DNA of 64,000 nt, taken from Siniperca chuatsi (Eukaryota; Chordata; Actinopteri; Centrarchiformes; Sinipercidae). A model generated the notes under the pieces. The model did no database searches. It had not been told where the DNA came from and saw only the letters and a program-made list of their open reading frames with translations. Location: positions 21,678,833-21,742,832 of the forward strand of contig NC_058045.1 in NCBI RefSeq assembly GCF_020085105.1, given 5' to 3'. Numbering within the stretch: the stretch's first letter is position 1; every line of letters starts with the position of its first letter. The position numbers and the translations under genes are program-made. Positions 1 through 29,073 of the stretch are shown here, one piece after another.

Positions 1-2049
1 TTGTATACGTACACAATTTTTATTTTATTTTTTTAAATTGTATAACACGCAATTTTGATGCTGAAACAATACATTGTTTAGCCCCCAGTAGCTATATTTC
101 AGAACAATAAGCCACGTAACCAGGTCTCATTTACACTGCAAGTTCGTTCCTGACCGCTAGGAAGAAGACACCAGTGGAGTTATTCAGCCTTCAATACGGA
201 CGTGGATGCCCTCAGCTGTGGACTTGCACACAGACAGTGGACGTGCTTCTATACATACGACAATCGGGCGTCTGTGTACGCAGCCCAGTTCCACACATCT
301 TCCATCTCAGGACAGCTAGAAGAAGAGTTATGTTGTTTGTTGTATTTGGCTGAACAACAAGAAATAGTACAACAAAGAAAATGGTGTCTGCAAGCAATTA
401 ATGAGAATAGGACCAAGGACGGGGCATACAGTATATAAATACATACAGTACACGAAAACAAGCATCCAGTTTGCTTTTCTTGCACATCTAGTGCGTACAG
501 TACGATCCAGCACAGGGGGACCCACGCGGACCTGCAGATGTGGCAGGCATCGATTGGCTTTTACAGTGTTGATGTGATTCCTTAAAATAAAAGGCACGTG
601 AGCAAACTTAAAAATACTTAAAGGAAATAGTAGTATAGAGTCACTGGGTGAATTGTAGGAAGTTGAGGGCTGAGAGACATTACAGATAGAGGAAATGGTG
701 CCAGGGAGGCTCCTCCAGCTGTTTTTCAAGAAACTAGAAACACCAAGGTCATGAACCTTCCAGCTGCATGGATACAGTTAATACAGCAGCGCATAGAGGA
801 CTGACAGACATGAGGACAGAAGGACATCAACAGGTCCATCTCCCTTTTCCAGCTGTTGTCAGAGCAGGAGTGCCCCCAAGGCACAATGATTAACGCCTCA
901 GTCAAATGCTACACAAACCAGATGGTAAAGATGGAAGAGAAAGGCAAAGTCCTCTCTCCCCCTCTCTAACTAGTAGTATACACAGGAAGGCATGACACAC
1001 ACCATGACCCTCCACATATGCTTAATCTTGTGCAGTGGAATTGTAATCATATTTAATGTAGCCTTTCCTTCAGAAACATCAAAACAGCAGCATAAAAACA
1101 CAAAAGGAAGGGTTTTACAACATTACTATCTTTGTGTGCCCAACCCATAGATGCAGACTAAAAGGCGGAAGGCTACTCCGGGCTTTCTGGGAAAAAGAAG
1201 AAATGTCAATCATCAGCTCTATAAGACGAAAAGCCTGCCAACAAAAAAACATGTAATCAAGACAAATAGTTCCTTCCTTCATTTTAATCATGTCCTCTGA
1301 ACCTTGGATGGAACTCTTGATATTGAAAACCCCAAACAAGTACAGAAACAGGACATGGTTTACTGTCAACTAACAAAAATTCCATCCATCCATCATTAGA
1401 TGGAATTAGAAGCCTTTTCACATATATGTGTGCTGTAGGGACCGTCAGGCACCCTAAGCCTTCTGTAGGCAACATTTCTGACAAAACACTGAACTGGCAG
1501 GAGCAGGCATTAAAGCACTCACACACATATTGACTCAAATCATAAGCTTGATCCTTTCACAAGGCACAGAGCATCTCACATATCAAAGGACCCCCTCAAA
1601 CACTCAATAGCATCCCTTTCAGCTTGCTACATGAAAGAGAACACTGTGGTGTCTTATAATATGCTGTTTTCCCATTCACAGAGCCAAACTTCAAAGAGGG
1701 CTAAATCAAGTTGGAAGCCTTTCACTGTCCCCTTGGCTTGATGGTTCCTGGTAGTTTCAGTAAGAAATTATCAGGAGGTGGCAGCAGGGTCATTCATTAT
1801 TTGGCACACTAAACGCTTTACCAGATTTGCTCTTTCTAGATCTGCCACTTTACACACTCCCTGGGGCTTCTGTGAGAGTGTCAAAGAGAGAGTGTGAATA
1901 TGTATTGCAAACATCTGGCCAAGTCTTTATCACCATGGGAAAATGTCTAAGGACAAGCCTGTGTTATCCCTGCTCCAGGGCCCATACTTGTCTCATCTGG
2001 ACTTCAACTATGGTTTAGTAGCCACATCAAACTCTCAAAGTAGTGTTTC
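1..2049. other. No gene seen
   Basis: A/T-rich unique-looking sequence with short ORFs in several frames that share no family features. It could be 3' UTR or intergenic DNA of a gene continuing off the left edge. A small TCCA repeat occurs at 1381-1395. Confidence 0.5.
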
Positions 2050-2276
2050 TCATTTATTGTACATATCCATCAGTATACTTCTGTTTATAGTAATGCCATC
2101 TGTATATAATGTCCATAGTACCGCTCGTAAAATATTTTCATAATACTGCTCTATCCTGCATTTATGCACACACTTTATATCCTGCACTTGCTTATTGCAC
2201 TTCTGGTTAGACCTAAACTGCATTTCGTTGCCTTGTACATGTACATGTGTAATGACAATAAAGTTGAATCTAATCT
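2050..2276 (+). mobile_element. LINE 3' tail (fish family)
   Basis: The segment ends in AATGACAATAAAGTTGAATCTAATCT, preceded by a TTGCACTTCTGGTTAGA-like block and a TGCATTTCGTTG motif. This is a 3' terminal sequence I recognise as common in teleost LINEs that end in short tandem TCTAA-type repeats. It is 5'-truncated and has no coding part. Confidence 0.65.
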
Positions 2277-2371
2277 TATGGGCAATTATGGAAAAGCGAT
2301 AGGCCCATTTGCCGTCTGTCCTCCACCTTTCGTGAGAGCTGGACCTGAGGCTGTTTTGCCTTCAATGCCAA

Positions 2372-2694
2372 ATTTTATCGAAATCACAATATGGCCTACT
2401 GCAACTTTTAAATCACAGGAGAGGCAATATGTGTTAGGTGAAAGGCGCATCAAAATACCATTTTAAATTAAATATTGTTGTGCTGCAGAGATGTCCTGGC
2501 CGACACATCATATTCTACAGACTTAAGAAAACATTTTTGTTTGGTACAGATCCCCACAAAAATCAAACTATAAATCACTTTAGTATGTTTTTCAATTATA
2601 TCATTCCCTCTAATACCGCAAATCATATCGCAATTGCAATATCACTCAAAATAATCGCAATTAGATATTTTTTCAAAATCGTTCAGCCCTACCA
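2372..2694 (-). mobile_element. Second, degraded copy of the hAT-like MITE
   Basis: The block tgctgcagagatgtcctggc (2481-2500) and the surrounding ATCGAAATCACAATATGGCC (about 2378-2397) match the reverse complement of the 47031-47394 element in the same order. The right end retains ATCGTTCAGCCCTA, a diverged TIR. The left TIR is lost. The copy is inverted relative to the intact one and more diverged, hence older. Confidence 0.7.
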
Positions 2695-2923
2695 TTCTAG
2701 CAACGAGTAACTTGGTTTTTGTCAAAAGCACTTAGGTAGAGTTGACAAAGGAGAATCTAGGCTTACATTCAACAACTCTTCCAAGAACCAAAGGCAAGGT
2801 CCTGATATGAAGATAACATGTATTCATTCTAAAAACATGGATCTGCGATCAGTACCATTCTTATTCTGAACTTGTTTGACGAAAGGAATTACATATACTT
2901 CACAAGGGTACAGGTTCACTTAA

Positions 2924-3320
2924 AAGAGTACTCTAACATTGTCGGACTCACAACGCACAGTTTTTCAAAAGGATCAAAATCTATGCTGCAGAACCAGAGC
3001 AAACCTGCCGCCTACATTAGCCCCAATGCAACTCGACCGCCAATAGTTTTGTCAGCGATACGGGTGTGTTTTGCTAGTAGCAGCTAATGTAGCCTCGAGC
3101 TGCTAGCCTCAAGCAGAGATGAGGAGCGGGATACAGAGGTCTGGTAAGCTCACTTATTTCTAACTCCACACACCATCAGATTTTTTCCATTTTCAAACTT
3201 GGAGTCTTGTCATCACTTCAGAGCCACAAGAGGCTTAATACAACTTTTTTCACATATGCACGAGTACTCCCCAGGACCTTTAAAACACACTTTGATGTGT
3301 AAAATAGGTGGAGTTCCCCT
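2924..3320 (+). mobile_element. TTAA-flanked MITE
   Basis: The segment is bounded by TTAA at 2920-2923 and TTAA at 3321-3324. Its ends are imperfectly inverted (AAGAGTACTC versus AGGGGAACTC). The terminal motif resembles a widespread fish repeat with AAAGGAGTACTCC ends. TTAA duplication would suggest a piggyBac-type origin, but the inverted repeats are only about 70 percent alike over ten bases. There is no coding capacity. Confidence 0.55.
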
Positions 3321-4525
3321 TTAAAGGGCACAGTAGCAACTATACTATCAGCCCTAGTAAAGTCACACAAGGACAGTCCTGATTCTGTGTGAGGTAGAGC
3401 CAAGGCATTGGTGATGTGAGGGTTAAAAGAGGAAAAAAGGCGCAGGATGGACCCACACTTGCGGCGCAATTGCATATGACGTCAATGGAAAGACGTGAGT
3501 GGACACCAGTACTCCCGTGCAGCGCAAAATTAGGCAAAGTCGTGCGAGTTGAAAATGTTTAAACTTGACCAAATATCTGCACCTATCCCAAGGCTTTATG
3601 ACTCCAATTTATGAATGAACAAAGATGAGAGGAAATAGGAGATAGACTGGAGCAGAGTAACAGAAAGAGCTGAAGTTCCTGGTGTTGGATCAGTCAGAGG
3701 CTCTTTGAGGCGAAAAAAAAAAAACCCACGGAACTGCATAAAAACTCCAGTGGTCAAATTTGCCTGACAAAAATTTGCTTCAAATTCTGTCTGAAAACAC
3801 CTTCAGAGTTCTAAACCAAAAGTTACAAAGTTTTGGATACTGATTCTTACATGACAGTTGCAGTGATCAGTGTGGTATCCTTCCATCATCTATTCTTGTG
3901 TTTCACAATGACAGGAGAAAAATAAACATCAGAAGAGACAGACAGTTGCTTTTGCCAGCCATACCAAATCACTCATATACTTATATATTCCCATCATTTA
4001 CTAAATGGTTCTGTTTTTAGAAAGTGCTGTGCAGTTGGCATATTTCACCCATTGTGTTACAGTGCATTTAGGATTGAATAACAAAAATACAGGGCAGCGA
4101 ATTAGGATTAAAGAGAAAAGCAGTTGGCCAAGCAAACCACTAGAGAACTGAACCAGAGCCAACACACCCACACACTTTGGCACAGAGCGATTTCATGCCA
4201 AACTGAAGAGAAGACATGTCTTTATTCAGACTAGATATTAAAAAGAACACATAACCTAGATGCCTAAATTAAATATGCCTTCACCCTTTCGCACCAATTA
4301 AAATTAGCCATGATCCCAGGAGTCCCAAGAGGACTCTGATCCTGACAGAATCTCTGCCACGCAGTCAGACTGTCAGAGGACTTGAACGAGTGAGTCTAAC
4401 TTTCATGATGCCACAGGACAAGAGAGGTGTTAGTATGTTGTTCCATATCTAAAAAACAGATAATAGATATTTCACAAATGCTGAATTAACTCAAAGTGGA
4501 ACAAATGAATGAATTGAAGTTTCAG

Positions 4526-4728
4526 TCATATCCCTCTTGGATCAAAATCCTCCTTGTCGTAACAAAAAAGGAAACTGGCTGGTACAATTCCCAGCAACAA
4601 CTGTGAGAAAGTGGCCATAATGTCAGAAACAATGAAAAAGCTGAATGATAACAATGTCACAGAGGTGACATTCCTTGGTGGTAGGGTGGCTGTCATCTTT
4701 TCTTTAAGCTTTGGCCCATTAGGGGAGC
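4526..4728 (-). other. Candidate minus-strand terminal exon, unidentified
   Basis: After an acceptor-like CGCTTACAG the only open frame runs to TGA at 4528-4526 and encodes a hydrophobic tail including SFFIVSDIMATFSQLLLGIV. It needs an upstream exon ending in phase 1, which I could not find. Support is only the splice-like border and composition. Confidence 0.15.
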
Positions 4729-5650
4729 CTGTAAGCGGTCTTTCTGTCTGGCCCAGCTGGCTGCGGAGCACTATTACAGGGAAACAGTTTGGACTTTGAC
4801 CCCGCAGCCTGCAGAGAGCTGGGAAAAACTTTTGCGCTCCTCTGCTTCCCGTCAATGAGAGATCCAGGAACCAGCCACGTTGCTTAATATTCAGCCCTTT
4901 CCCCCGCTGTTTGTGAGTTGTGGTGGTCTAATAATGTGCATTCAAGTCCTTGCAAGATTTTCCCAGTCTGGGAGCAGGTGTTGTGTTGCTTTTGATTGGT
5001 GGTTGTTGTCCTCCGGGGAAAAACATACAGAACACAAAATATATAACACTTTTTCCCCCCCATCAACTTTCTTTTACCATTACCATTTCTCTCCCCCCTC
5101 CTGTTTCAACAAATGAGCTCACTGTTTTTACAATGATTAGCGATTGAGGGACACATTGAGTTCAGCAGTAAATGTACAAGGCTCAAGCGGTTTGAATATT
5201 TGCCTAAAAGATAACAAAATACACCACGCAGATCAGAGAAATGAACTCCTGCTAAATTGGAGTTCACGCGGAGACAAAGGAAATAGAGGCAGCCAGCATG
5301 GATTCTGTCAATATAAAGCCGACAGCTCAAATTACATGAAACCCCAAAGCAATTGGTCCAATTTAAGTGGAGACAAGGTTCCATCTCATTTTCTGCAGAC
5401 AGAAAATCAAAAAAGTAAATATTACTTTTTGTAGGCGCAGCAACAACTAGGATAAATCTCCCATGACACAACAAAAACTACGGAAACACACAGTTTAGGC
5501 CATGAAAGCGCCACAACTAATCTGACTAAACTATGACATGAAAGTTTAAACCTGAAAGCAATGTAAAGAAACTGGATTGTCATGAGAGCCATAAAATTGT
5601 GCCTTCCCACTGAAGTGATGTGAGAGACAACCATTGTACAGATCACATAC

Positions 5651-5814
5651 CTGTGATTGTTCATGGCTGCACATGATACCAGAGCGACAGCAGCACACAA
5701 TGCTTTGAAGAGGATGCAGAGCCTAGGAGAAAGAACCCTTCCAGCAAAAGCTATTCGGGCCCTCCCCATTAGGAAGAGGTAGCTAAAAATCATACCCACC
5801 ACATAATCCACCAC
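5651..5814 (-). other. Candidate minus-strand exon, unidentified
   Basis: An open 164-nt segment lies between a good acceptor (pyrimidine run, GAAGACAG|GTGG) and a strong donor (CACAG|GTATGTG). Only one frame is open. It encodes a hydrophobic stretch containing CILFKALCAAVALVSCAA, which could be a membrane helix. It could follow the possible first exon at about 7918 and may connect to 4728-4526, but the phases do not join directly. I do not recognise the protein, and chance is a real possibility. Confidence 0.2.
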
Positions 5815-7209
5815 CTGTCTTCAAAAAAAACATATGCAGGAGCCAAGTGTAATTCATTGAGAATCCAGGTACACATGGAAAGCACAGAGAGCACTCCGAG
5901 CTGGAGATAAACAGCCTACGACTGATTAAAACTGCAAAGCCTTCAGTCTGCCTAAGTAGCTTGGTGTCCTCGACGGTGGGTGATTATCCTGCGCTTGGCT
6001 TGGGGGTGTATATAAGACTGTCAGAGCAGTTACAGCCAGCCAGCTGGTCTAGCCACAGCATCCTGGGTGAAGAAGCATTTCTATCACTGTGGAGCAGATG
6101 AGCTCTGCAGAGAGCAACGCAAACCCCTCCTGGGGCAACACATAGAAAGTAGGGAGTGCTAATAATGTGGCTGCTCGGTGATCACTAGTTTTACACATAC
6201 CAGCAGGGGACACAATGATATTGTGTATCATTTTAAAAGGAAAAAGGTTAGTTTCAGGTTTGTTATAAGCAAAATAAATACTGTCAAGAGAGCTGGCGGT
6301 GCCAACGGGGCTTAAGAGAAGAGTATATTTTCCAGGGTAGAATGAATAACACACTTGAGTGGTCCATGGAGAGGGGAAAGAGGTCTTTGTGTAATGGCAG
6401 AGTCACGGTCATGGTGACAATAAAAGTCCGCCTGTCATGGGTTAGAGCTGTTTAACCTTTTGATCCCCTTCCTTCTTAATGTGGTTTTTGAATCTTGAAC
6501 AGCATGGAAACTTTTAGCTCTTAACTGCAGCTTATAGAGGAGGAGTTTACTTAGTAGAAAATGTAGTTTACATTCCTGACATTGTTTTGTGTAAATATAT
6601 TTTTTTTAAATGTAAAAAGAGGCTTTAGAAAGTGAGACAAAAGTAAGCAAAAAGGATCCATAATGCAAATATGTCAACACTTGTCCACAACAGGGGGGTA
6701 GGGGGTCACAAAAGCTATGCAGTGTCACCTTTTTGAGGATTTCATTTCATATTTTAACTGTGAGCAAATGAAATATTCCAATCCAATAATGGGGTTTTTC
6801 ATTTGTTCTACAAAGATTAGTAATAGGCAGTAACACACAGTTATAGTAGAGGCTATTTCTGGCAAGAATTAATCCAATAATTGAAAACGTGCCAGTCCCT
6901 CTACCAGCTGTTAATGGTGACAGTAAAGAATACATTTGTTCTGGTAGACTACTTGTTTCCAGTGATTATTACAACAGGGAGAGACTCAGTCAGTGTGTAA
7001 TCTGCATAACAAGGAAGTTCAAGTTGGAAATTGTGCAGGAGCAGTCAATGACTCATTCTTCATCTTCAACAACTACTGCTTAAGTGCCTTTGAGCAAGAC
7101 CCCCCTGGTCTAGTAGGAGTTACACGTCCAAACTGGGAGTTCTGGTCGGCTATCAACATAGATGTTTTATTATTAAGCTTTCCTAAATTCTTTCCAATAA
7201 AATAAGTCT

Positions 7210-8110
7210 TACATGAACAATACACGACGCTTCAGTTGGCTCTCAGACTACAGACAACAACAAGAATCTATCAATGCCACGGCCAGTTGGAAGCGACTTT
7301 CCAAACAGGGTGCCTTGAAACGCCTCCTCCCCCGTACGTATATCCATGTGTCAAAACAGCGGGCTTCTCCCCAACACAGCGCCAAATGTTTACAGCGTTC
7401 AGACGAAGGCTTCAGTGTGGACAGAAAAGGTTATATCGGTCGGTAAGCCCGTAAAGTTATTGCCACCATGGCACTTGGCAACACATCAGTGTGCGGGGGA
7501 GCCTGGTGGCAGAGCTGCAGTCAACGACGCAGAGTGGAAAAACTTCCAGAAAGCACCGTGCTGCTGGACGCTTGCTAACCATACACCTTTCAGTCACAGG
7601 CTCAAACCACACACATCCATTTTCGGCTCAGCTAAATCACTGTTTCTGGCGTCGTATGAATTAAACCAGCGACACACGCCGACGTTTGGGTCGAAATGTA
7701 AACCCGGTGTCTGTGGTTTCGACGCGGTCAACCGTTATAAAGACGCCACACACAATGAATAAGTTTTAACCCACACAGCGACCCATAAGTTACAAAGTAT
7801 CACGTTAAATGTGTCTAATAAACAAGGCTACACACGTGTCATATCTGTAAAGTAAAAAAAAAAATGCATGGTAATATTATTCCAGCGAAGGACCCTCTTA
7901 AGTGTAAACTTCACCTTAAGTTGTGAGCAGCTCCGAGAAGTCCATGCAGCAACTTGCTCGCTCCCGACGTACCGCTGTTGCTCAACTTGTGGAGAGCCAG
8001 ACACCCAGCTGTGACAAGCGCTGTCAAGTTAGTCGCAACAACAGCTACAACTTCCGGTCTCAACTTTCGAAATAAACGGACCGAAAGCACTCGCAACGGG
8101 TACTTTATTT
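7210..8110. promoter_or_regulatory. CpG-rich stretch, candidate promoter of an unseen gene
   Basis: By eye there are roughly 50 CpG dinucleotides in 900 bases, against very few in the surrounding kilobases. On the minus strand a donor-like CTTAAG|GTGAAG ends at 7918, as for a first exon of a gene running toward position 1. On the plus strand a strong start context GCCACCATGG opens a 36-codon ORF (7468-7578). Neither side yields a protein I recognise. Confidence 0.45.
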
Positions 8111-10214
8111 CTAAATAGCAAATTAATGACTCCATATAAAAACAAAAGCCCTAAACTAAATGAATGAATTAGTCTAAGAAGCAGTTTTACTATGCTAAAC
8201 TAAGATATACTTTTTAAGGTTTTGTATTGTTCTTTTCAAAGTGCTTCATAAGGGTCAAGTGACACACAAGCTTTATTTGTTTAAGCAAACATATAACAAG
8301 TTCCGGTAGCACTACCTGTGACGTGAGAGGAAAACTGCTGTAAACAAACGGATGAATACATAAATAGGTTAATAAATGTGTTTTTATTTTGTCATGCATT
8401 TTCTAAACCGCTTCTGATATTATTTTTGATGACTTCCATTTAAATGAACTCTTCATTGCTTTTTTCATTTGACTGCTTTTTCCTTACTTTTCCTGCCTTT
8501 ACTACTCCTGCCATTCATCCTTCTTCTGACACTTCACCTGTACACAGGTTTGTGTTCTTAACTGTCACCTCACATTTTTTCTTACAAGTAGTAAGAAAAA
8601 AAGTTGGCTACGCTTTTTTAGTTTAGTTTGATAATTTAAATATCACGACTCTGGTTATAGCTAGGAATGTGTTTGAATAGCTACAATTTGCCAAGTGGGG
8701 AGACTGTAAAAACCTAAACCTGTGGATTTTATTAAAAAGCGTTGGATATTCCTTTATATTTCAGAATGCTATGCTTTTCACTAGGTTCTGCATCATATTC
8801 TGGATTCATATTGTTTTCGTAGTCTTAAGCATCATGACTGTATATGCAGGCTTTTCTGTATCTCCTACTGACCAAGTCATTATTAATCACAATGTTTTTT
8901 CTTCTCGTTACTATCCTTTAATCCTTGCATATAACCACTGTTGTCTAGCCAGTGCTGACATGCCATTCCTCAGAATTCCCAGGCAAGTTAAATTAGGTGA
9001 GGAAATCAATTATCACTGAATAATTCTGCTCTTTAAGGGTAAAACTAGGCACAGAAAACTTTACTTCTTCCGAAAGAAGGACAAAGTTTCTACTCACAAT
9101 TGTCTATTTTCACGTGTGAGGGGAAAAAAAACAGCACTGCTCCTGAAGATGTCACGAACACTGTAATTGTTGTGGAATATAAAATATAAATATATTGTAT
9201 CATCCTTTACCAATCACTATGGTTTTCCTCAATTGGGCCCTTATAGATCAGTCACATGAATGTAAACTAATGTTTCTTTTAATTCTGGTTAAGTACTGAT
9301 GAGTTTCCACTTAAGCTGACTTGAAACAACGTTCCCTTCAAGACAGTATAATTTATGGACTATCACATGCTGTAGATGGCTGTTCCCTGGTCATGTTTCT
9401 GTGCCTGCGAGTGACTTGACAAACCCCCATCCAATGAGCTGACTTTAGCTGAGGAGGGCCTTAGGTTTCACTACTGTCAAAACAGCTTTGAACAGGTGCC
9501 TCTTGGTACTTGTTGTCCACATGTAACTTAAGTAATGTAAGTGTGCTTCTGTATGAATTAATACTTTTCACGTCCAGTTCGTGAATGTCATTCTGATAAT
9601 GTGTACAGAACCGAGCGAGGGCGGAGAGGTGGACTATCGTGCTGAGTCGGCACCCTGCACTCTCTACCCAAAGAAACCCAATACTCCAGGCCACTGAGAC
9701 CAATCCCAAGAATGCCAGACACTCAGCAGTACATATTCTTACAATTTTGTGGGTTCTCAGCATGGCAGTGTGATATAAACATTTGCAGGTTCCAACATGA
9801 AGCTATTAAGAAGTCTCATAACTCTCTCAGGGCCGCTGGCCATCTTGTTTATCTTGACAGAAGAGAAGGCGGCTTGCTGTGATCGCCACACTCTCAACTC
9901 TTTTAAATCATCCTAATACCACCGCTGAATGTGGCTGTGGCAAACTTTCTGATGAGCTGAATTGATTTCAGACAGTCTGAAATGGTTTATAGGCCACCAT
10001 TAGATGTGCAGGAATGTAATTCCAATGAATGACATGGGTTATTAACTTCAGTCAGATTATGTGCCTGTACCCATCAACATTAAATTAAACGCTGAACCAA
10101 ATGCCACTAGAAGTGCATCACTGGTGGCAGAGGGGGAGAAAAAAACTTTATCATCCAAAATGTGAAACTCTGTCATCAATTTACATCAAATTAGTGTAGT
10201 GAGTGGGTTACTTT
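8111..10214. other. Intergenic, no gene seen
   Basis: No coherent exon set. A 100-codon minus-strand ORF at 9461-9763 has no recognisable domain and no splice support. Otherwise A/T-rich sequence. Confidence 0.5.
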
Positions 10215-11610
10215 TTTATTAAAAACATAAAAATGTAAACATACGGCACATATACAGAATGCACATCTGAGCAGGTTCAAGTGTTCAACACATTTGACAA
10301 ACATTTACCACTGAAGATACAAGACCGCTGAGGCAGAACTTTTCAGAGCAGTGGTTTTTTTTTGGTTTTTTTTACAGAGCTCATGATGAATGTGTACTAG
10401 CAGCAGGTGCTCATTTCAATTTGATCTCTTTTAATAAGAGAGTGTCTGTGTTGTCACCCTTTCCACATCTTTGTCTTTAGGAACAGTGCCATCTGCTGTT
10501 ACAGAGGTAGAGGGGAGGGACCACACACGTGCACTCACACAGAGTGACCCTCACTACAACTCACTGCAATGCAGCATAAGAAACACCTGCACATTGCTCA
10601 TCTCAGTAGAAATGCCATATGTGTTTAGGACCAGAAGAGCCACGTTTATGTCAGCGCTCTCTGGACAAATCAGCCCCCAAATATGAAGCCAATTAACCAC
10701 CGGTTTTCACTGCTAAATCTCATATGATGGCTGAACTGTGTGATCATACATCCGGACTAATTCGTGCACAGTCAACAAATGAAATATGATGTTGACAGGG
10801 ACCTCATACTGTACATCAAAACTAAAAAATTAGATTTGAAGATGAGATCTGTGATGTTTTTTTTATAATCAACATTATATCCATCTGTGTGGTGAAAACA
10901 CTACATTTAGTGTGCTTGCTAACTCTGCTATTGAGAAATGTTAATAAGGTTTGTTTGGTCACACCTCTCTGCCAGTGCCAGTTCCATCCAGCTTCATCAC
11001 TTTAGTAAACAATACTGTGTTTTCACATTTACGTTATCTGCTCGGTTGATGGCATTTTCACTCCGTACCAGCGAGTTAAAACAACTTTACCAACGCAACA
11101 CTAGATTCTCTGTTATGCTGTAGCTTGAATGCGTGGAAAGTTACACATTGCAGCTTTAAAAAGGAAATCTGGAATACTTGCAGCACTGGAGGCTGATGTC
11201 ATGATGTCATAAAACTCTGTCACCAGTACCGCATCCGGCAGGCTTGAAATGATAATTGTAGCAGCTGCTTTGGTGAGCCACTCAATCCAGTCCTCTTTCA
11301 GTAAGAAGTATTCACAGCGTGTGGAAGGTGCAAAAATAACCAGGCTCACCAACTGCATAAAAATGTCTCTTCTCATTCAAAATCCTTTTCGCACCTCTAC
11401 TGTAAGTGCTTTAATGCCACCATATTATGTTGACCCCATTTCAATGAATGGGGCTTATGTGCTACTTCATCAAATCTCCACTCCCTTAATCTACAGTTCC
11501 TGAAAGAAAACACAAGCAAACAAGAAATATAGCTTGTCACTGTTGTTAAAATAAAAGTGTCTCTGTTAGTCTGAATGCCTTGAGGATGCAATGTGGTGCA
11601 TCTCTATCCA
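10215..11610 (-). other. c12orf4: c12orf4 3' UTR candidate
   Basis: Downstream of the stop codon (11611-11613), the first canonical AATAAA I see on the minus strand is at 10220-10215 (TTTATT on the plus strand). An ATTAAA variant occurs near 10430. The interval has no other convincing exon. A stretch at 11110-11400 is moderately complex and may be repeat-derived. The exact cleavage site cannot be read from sequence. Confidence 0.35.
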
Positions 11611-27706
<16,096 letters not shown>

Positions 27707-28155
27707 GGCTGAGGCTGAAAAATAGACGGCAACAGAAAAACATGATTGAAAGTAATATAGTTTAAGTCTAATGGGCAATGATTAGGCAATAACCGAAATA
27801 ATATGTGAAATAACCACCAATGTTAACCAACTGACAGCGCAGAGAAAACAGCTTTCCCAAACAGTAAAGTTACAAACAAAACGGCGAGACCAAGAATTCT
27901 TTGTTAACAAGCAAAGGACAAGTGGTTTGCAGTTGCTAAAATCAGTATGTTTAATAGCTGATTTAAATCACCGTTGAGTGTCAGCTGAGTTTACCATGTT
28001 AGGGTTAATGTAGAGTTAGCTAGCAGTATAGCTAACGTCCAGGCACGAAGCTAGAAATATGAAAAGAGAGACACTCTGTCTTGGAAATGTATTGCTGTGA
28101 CGCCGCTGTTTGCTTTACTTGGTGAACATATACATCTTATAAGATGCAGATTTAC

Positions 28156-28275
28156 CTGAGTATGAATGAATACGGTGTTTCCGGTTGCAGAGACAGCGCT
28201 CCCGTTTGGTTCAGTCAGCTGAGTGCTTCCGAGTGTAGCAGCGTGACAGTAAGAGCACTTTCGCGACACTGAGGC
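28156..28275 (-). promoter_or_regulatory. c12orf4: Probable c12orf4 non-coding first exon and promoter
   Basis: On the minus strand a good donor (CTCAG|GTAAATC) ends a candidate exon at 28156, about 440 bases upstream of the ATG-bearing exon. The sequence just beyond it is richer in CpG than its surroundings and carries TTTCGCGAC near 28259-28266. The upstream edge is a guess because no TSS element such as a TATA box is visible. The position fits the 5' untranslated exon of C12orf4, whose human orthologue also begins at a CpG promoter facing a divergent neighbour. Confidence 0.5.
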
Positions 28276-28881
28276 TCAGCTGTGTGTGCGGTTATGTTTT
28301 CAACTGTGCATCAGAACCGCTATGGTATATGTGTGGACACTTCAAAAACTGGCAAATCCTATATCTTTTTATTTAGGTTGTTCTCTTACTCGTACAAAGC
28401 ACATTTACAGAGCCACGAATCTATTGACCTCAAAGCTTAATTTACGAGAGCGTTTTTCCTTTGGCTCTACCTCCCCCTGCTGGCCAAAGATGAGTGGTTG
28501 GTTTATAAATTAACTATTACAAAGCATAACTTTAATTATATGTCATTTATAAGTATCTCAGTTCACTGAATCTATGTTTGCCAAATCATTGCCCCTTTTG
28601 TTTGTTTGTCTAACTTGATATTGTATATAATCTATTAACTCTACAAGCAACAACTAAAAGAGACTGAAATAAGTCTACACATGGGCTGTGTACTAGGTGC
28701 TTGACTGTTTTAGTGATAAGCCACAGTCTCTCACGGACTACTACACAATCTAATAAAGTACAGCAAAACCATGACTTTAATTAATCCAGTCAAAATTGCT
28801 TTCAAAGTATATACAGTCTAGTGCAGACTTCAAACTCAATGATAAGGGTCTTCAAATGACTTTTTATTTTATATTGGTAGA

Positions 28882-29073
28882 AGGATGCTGAGGTTGGAGC
28901 TGCCAGGCAGGAGGTCTAGAGGAAGACCAAAGAGGAGATTTATGGATGTAGTGAGAGAGGACATGAAGTTAATTGGTGTGAGTGAAGAGGATGCAGAGGA
29001 CAGGGTTAGATGGAGGCACACGATTCGCTGTGGCGACCCCTGAAAGGGAACAACCGAAAGGAAAAGAAGGAGA
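28882..29073 (+). mobile_element. 3' end of an RTE-type (Expander-like) LINE
   Basis: The plus strand reads as the C-terminus of an RTE-clade ORF: RMLRLELPGRRSRGRPKRRF, then FMDVVREDMKLIGVSEEDAE, ending RWRHTIRCGDP-stop at 29041-29043. A short 3' tail rich in GAA/AAG follows to about 29073. This matches the common fish LINE tail ending in cgctgtggcgacccctgaa. It is 5'-truncated and lies in the c12orf4/e2f4 divergent intergenic region. Confidence 0.8.

Noticed and set aside
328..729. 133-codon minus-strand ORF
   Set aside because: No domain, no splice borders and no family resemblance; its length is within chance for A/T-rich DNA of this size.
7346..7762. 138-codon plus-strand ORF
   Set aside because: It lies in the CpG-rich stretch where stop codons are depleted; its composition (Cys, His, Lys mixture) resembles no family.
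9461..9763. 100-codon minus-strand ORF downstream of c12orf4
   Set aside because: Begins with ATG and has a hydrophobic start, but no recognisable protein, no supporting exon chain and no Kozak-quality context. Left as unexplained.
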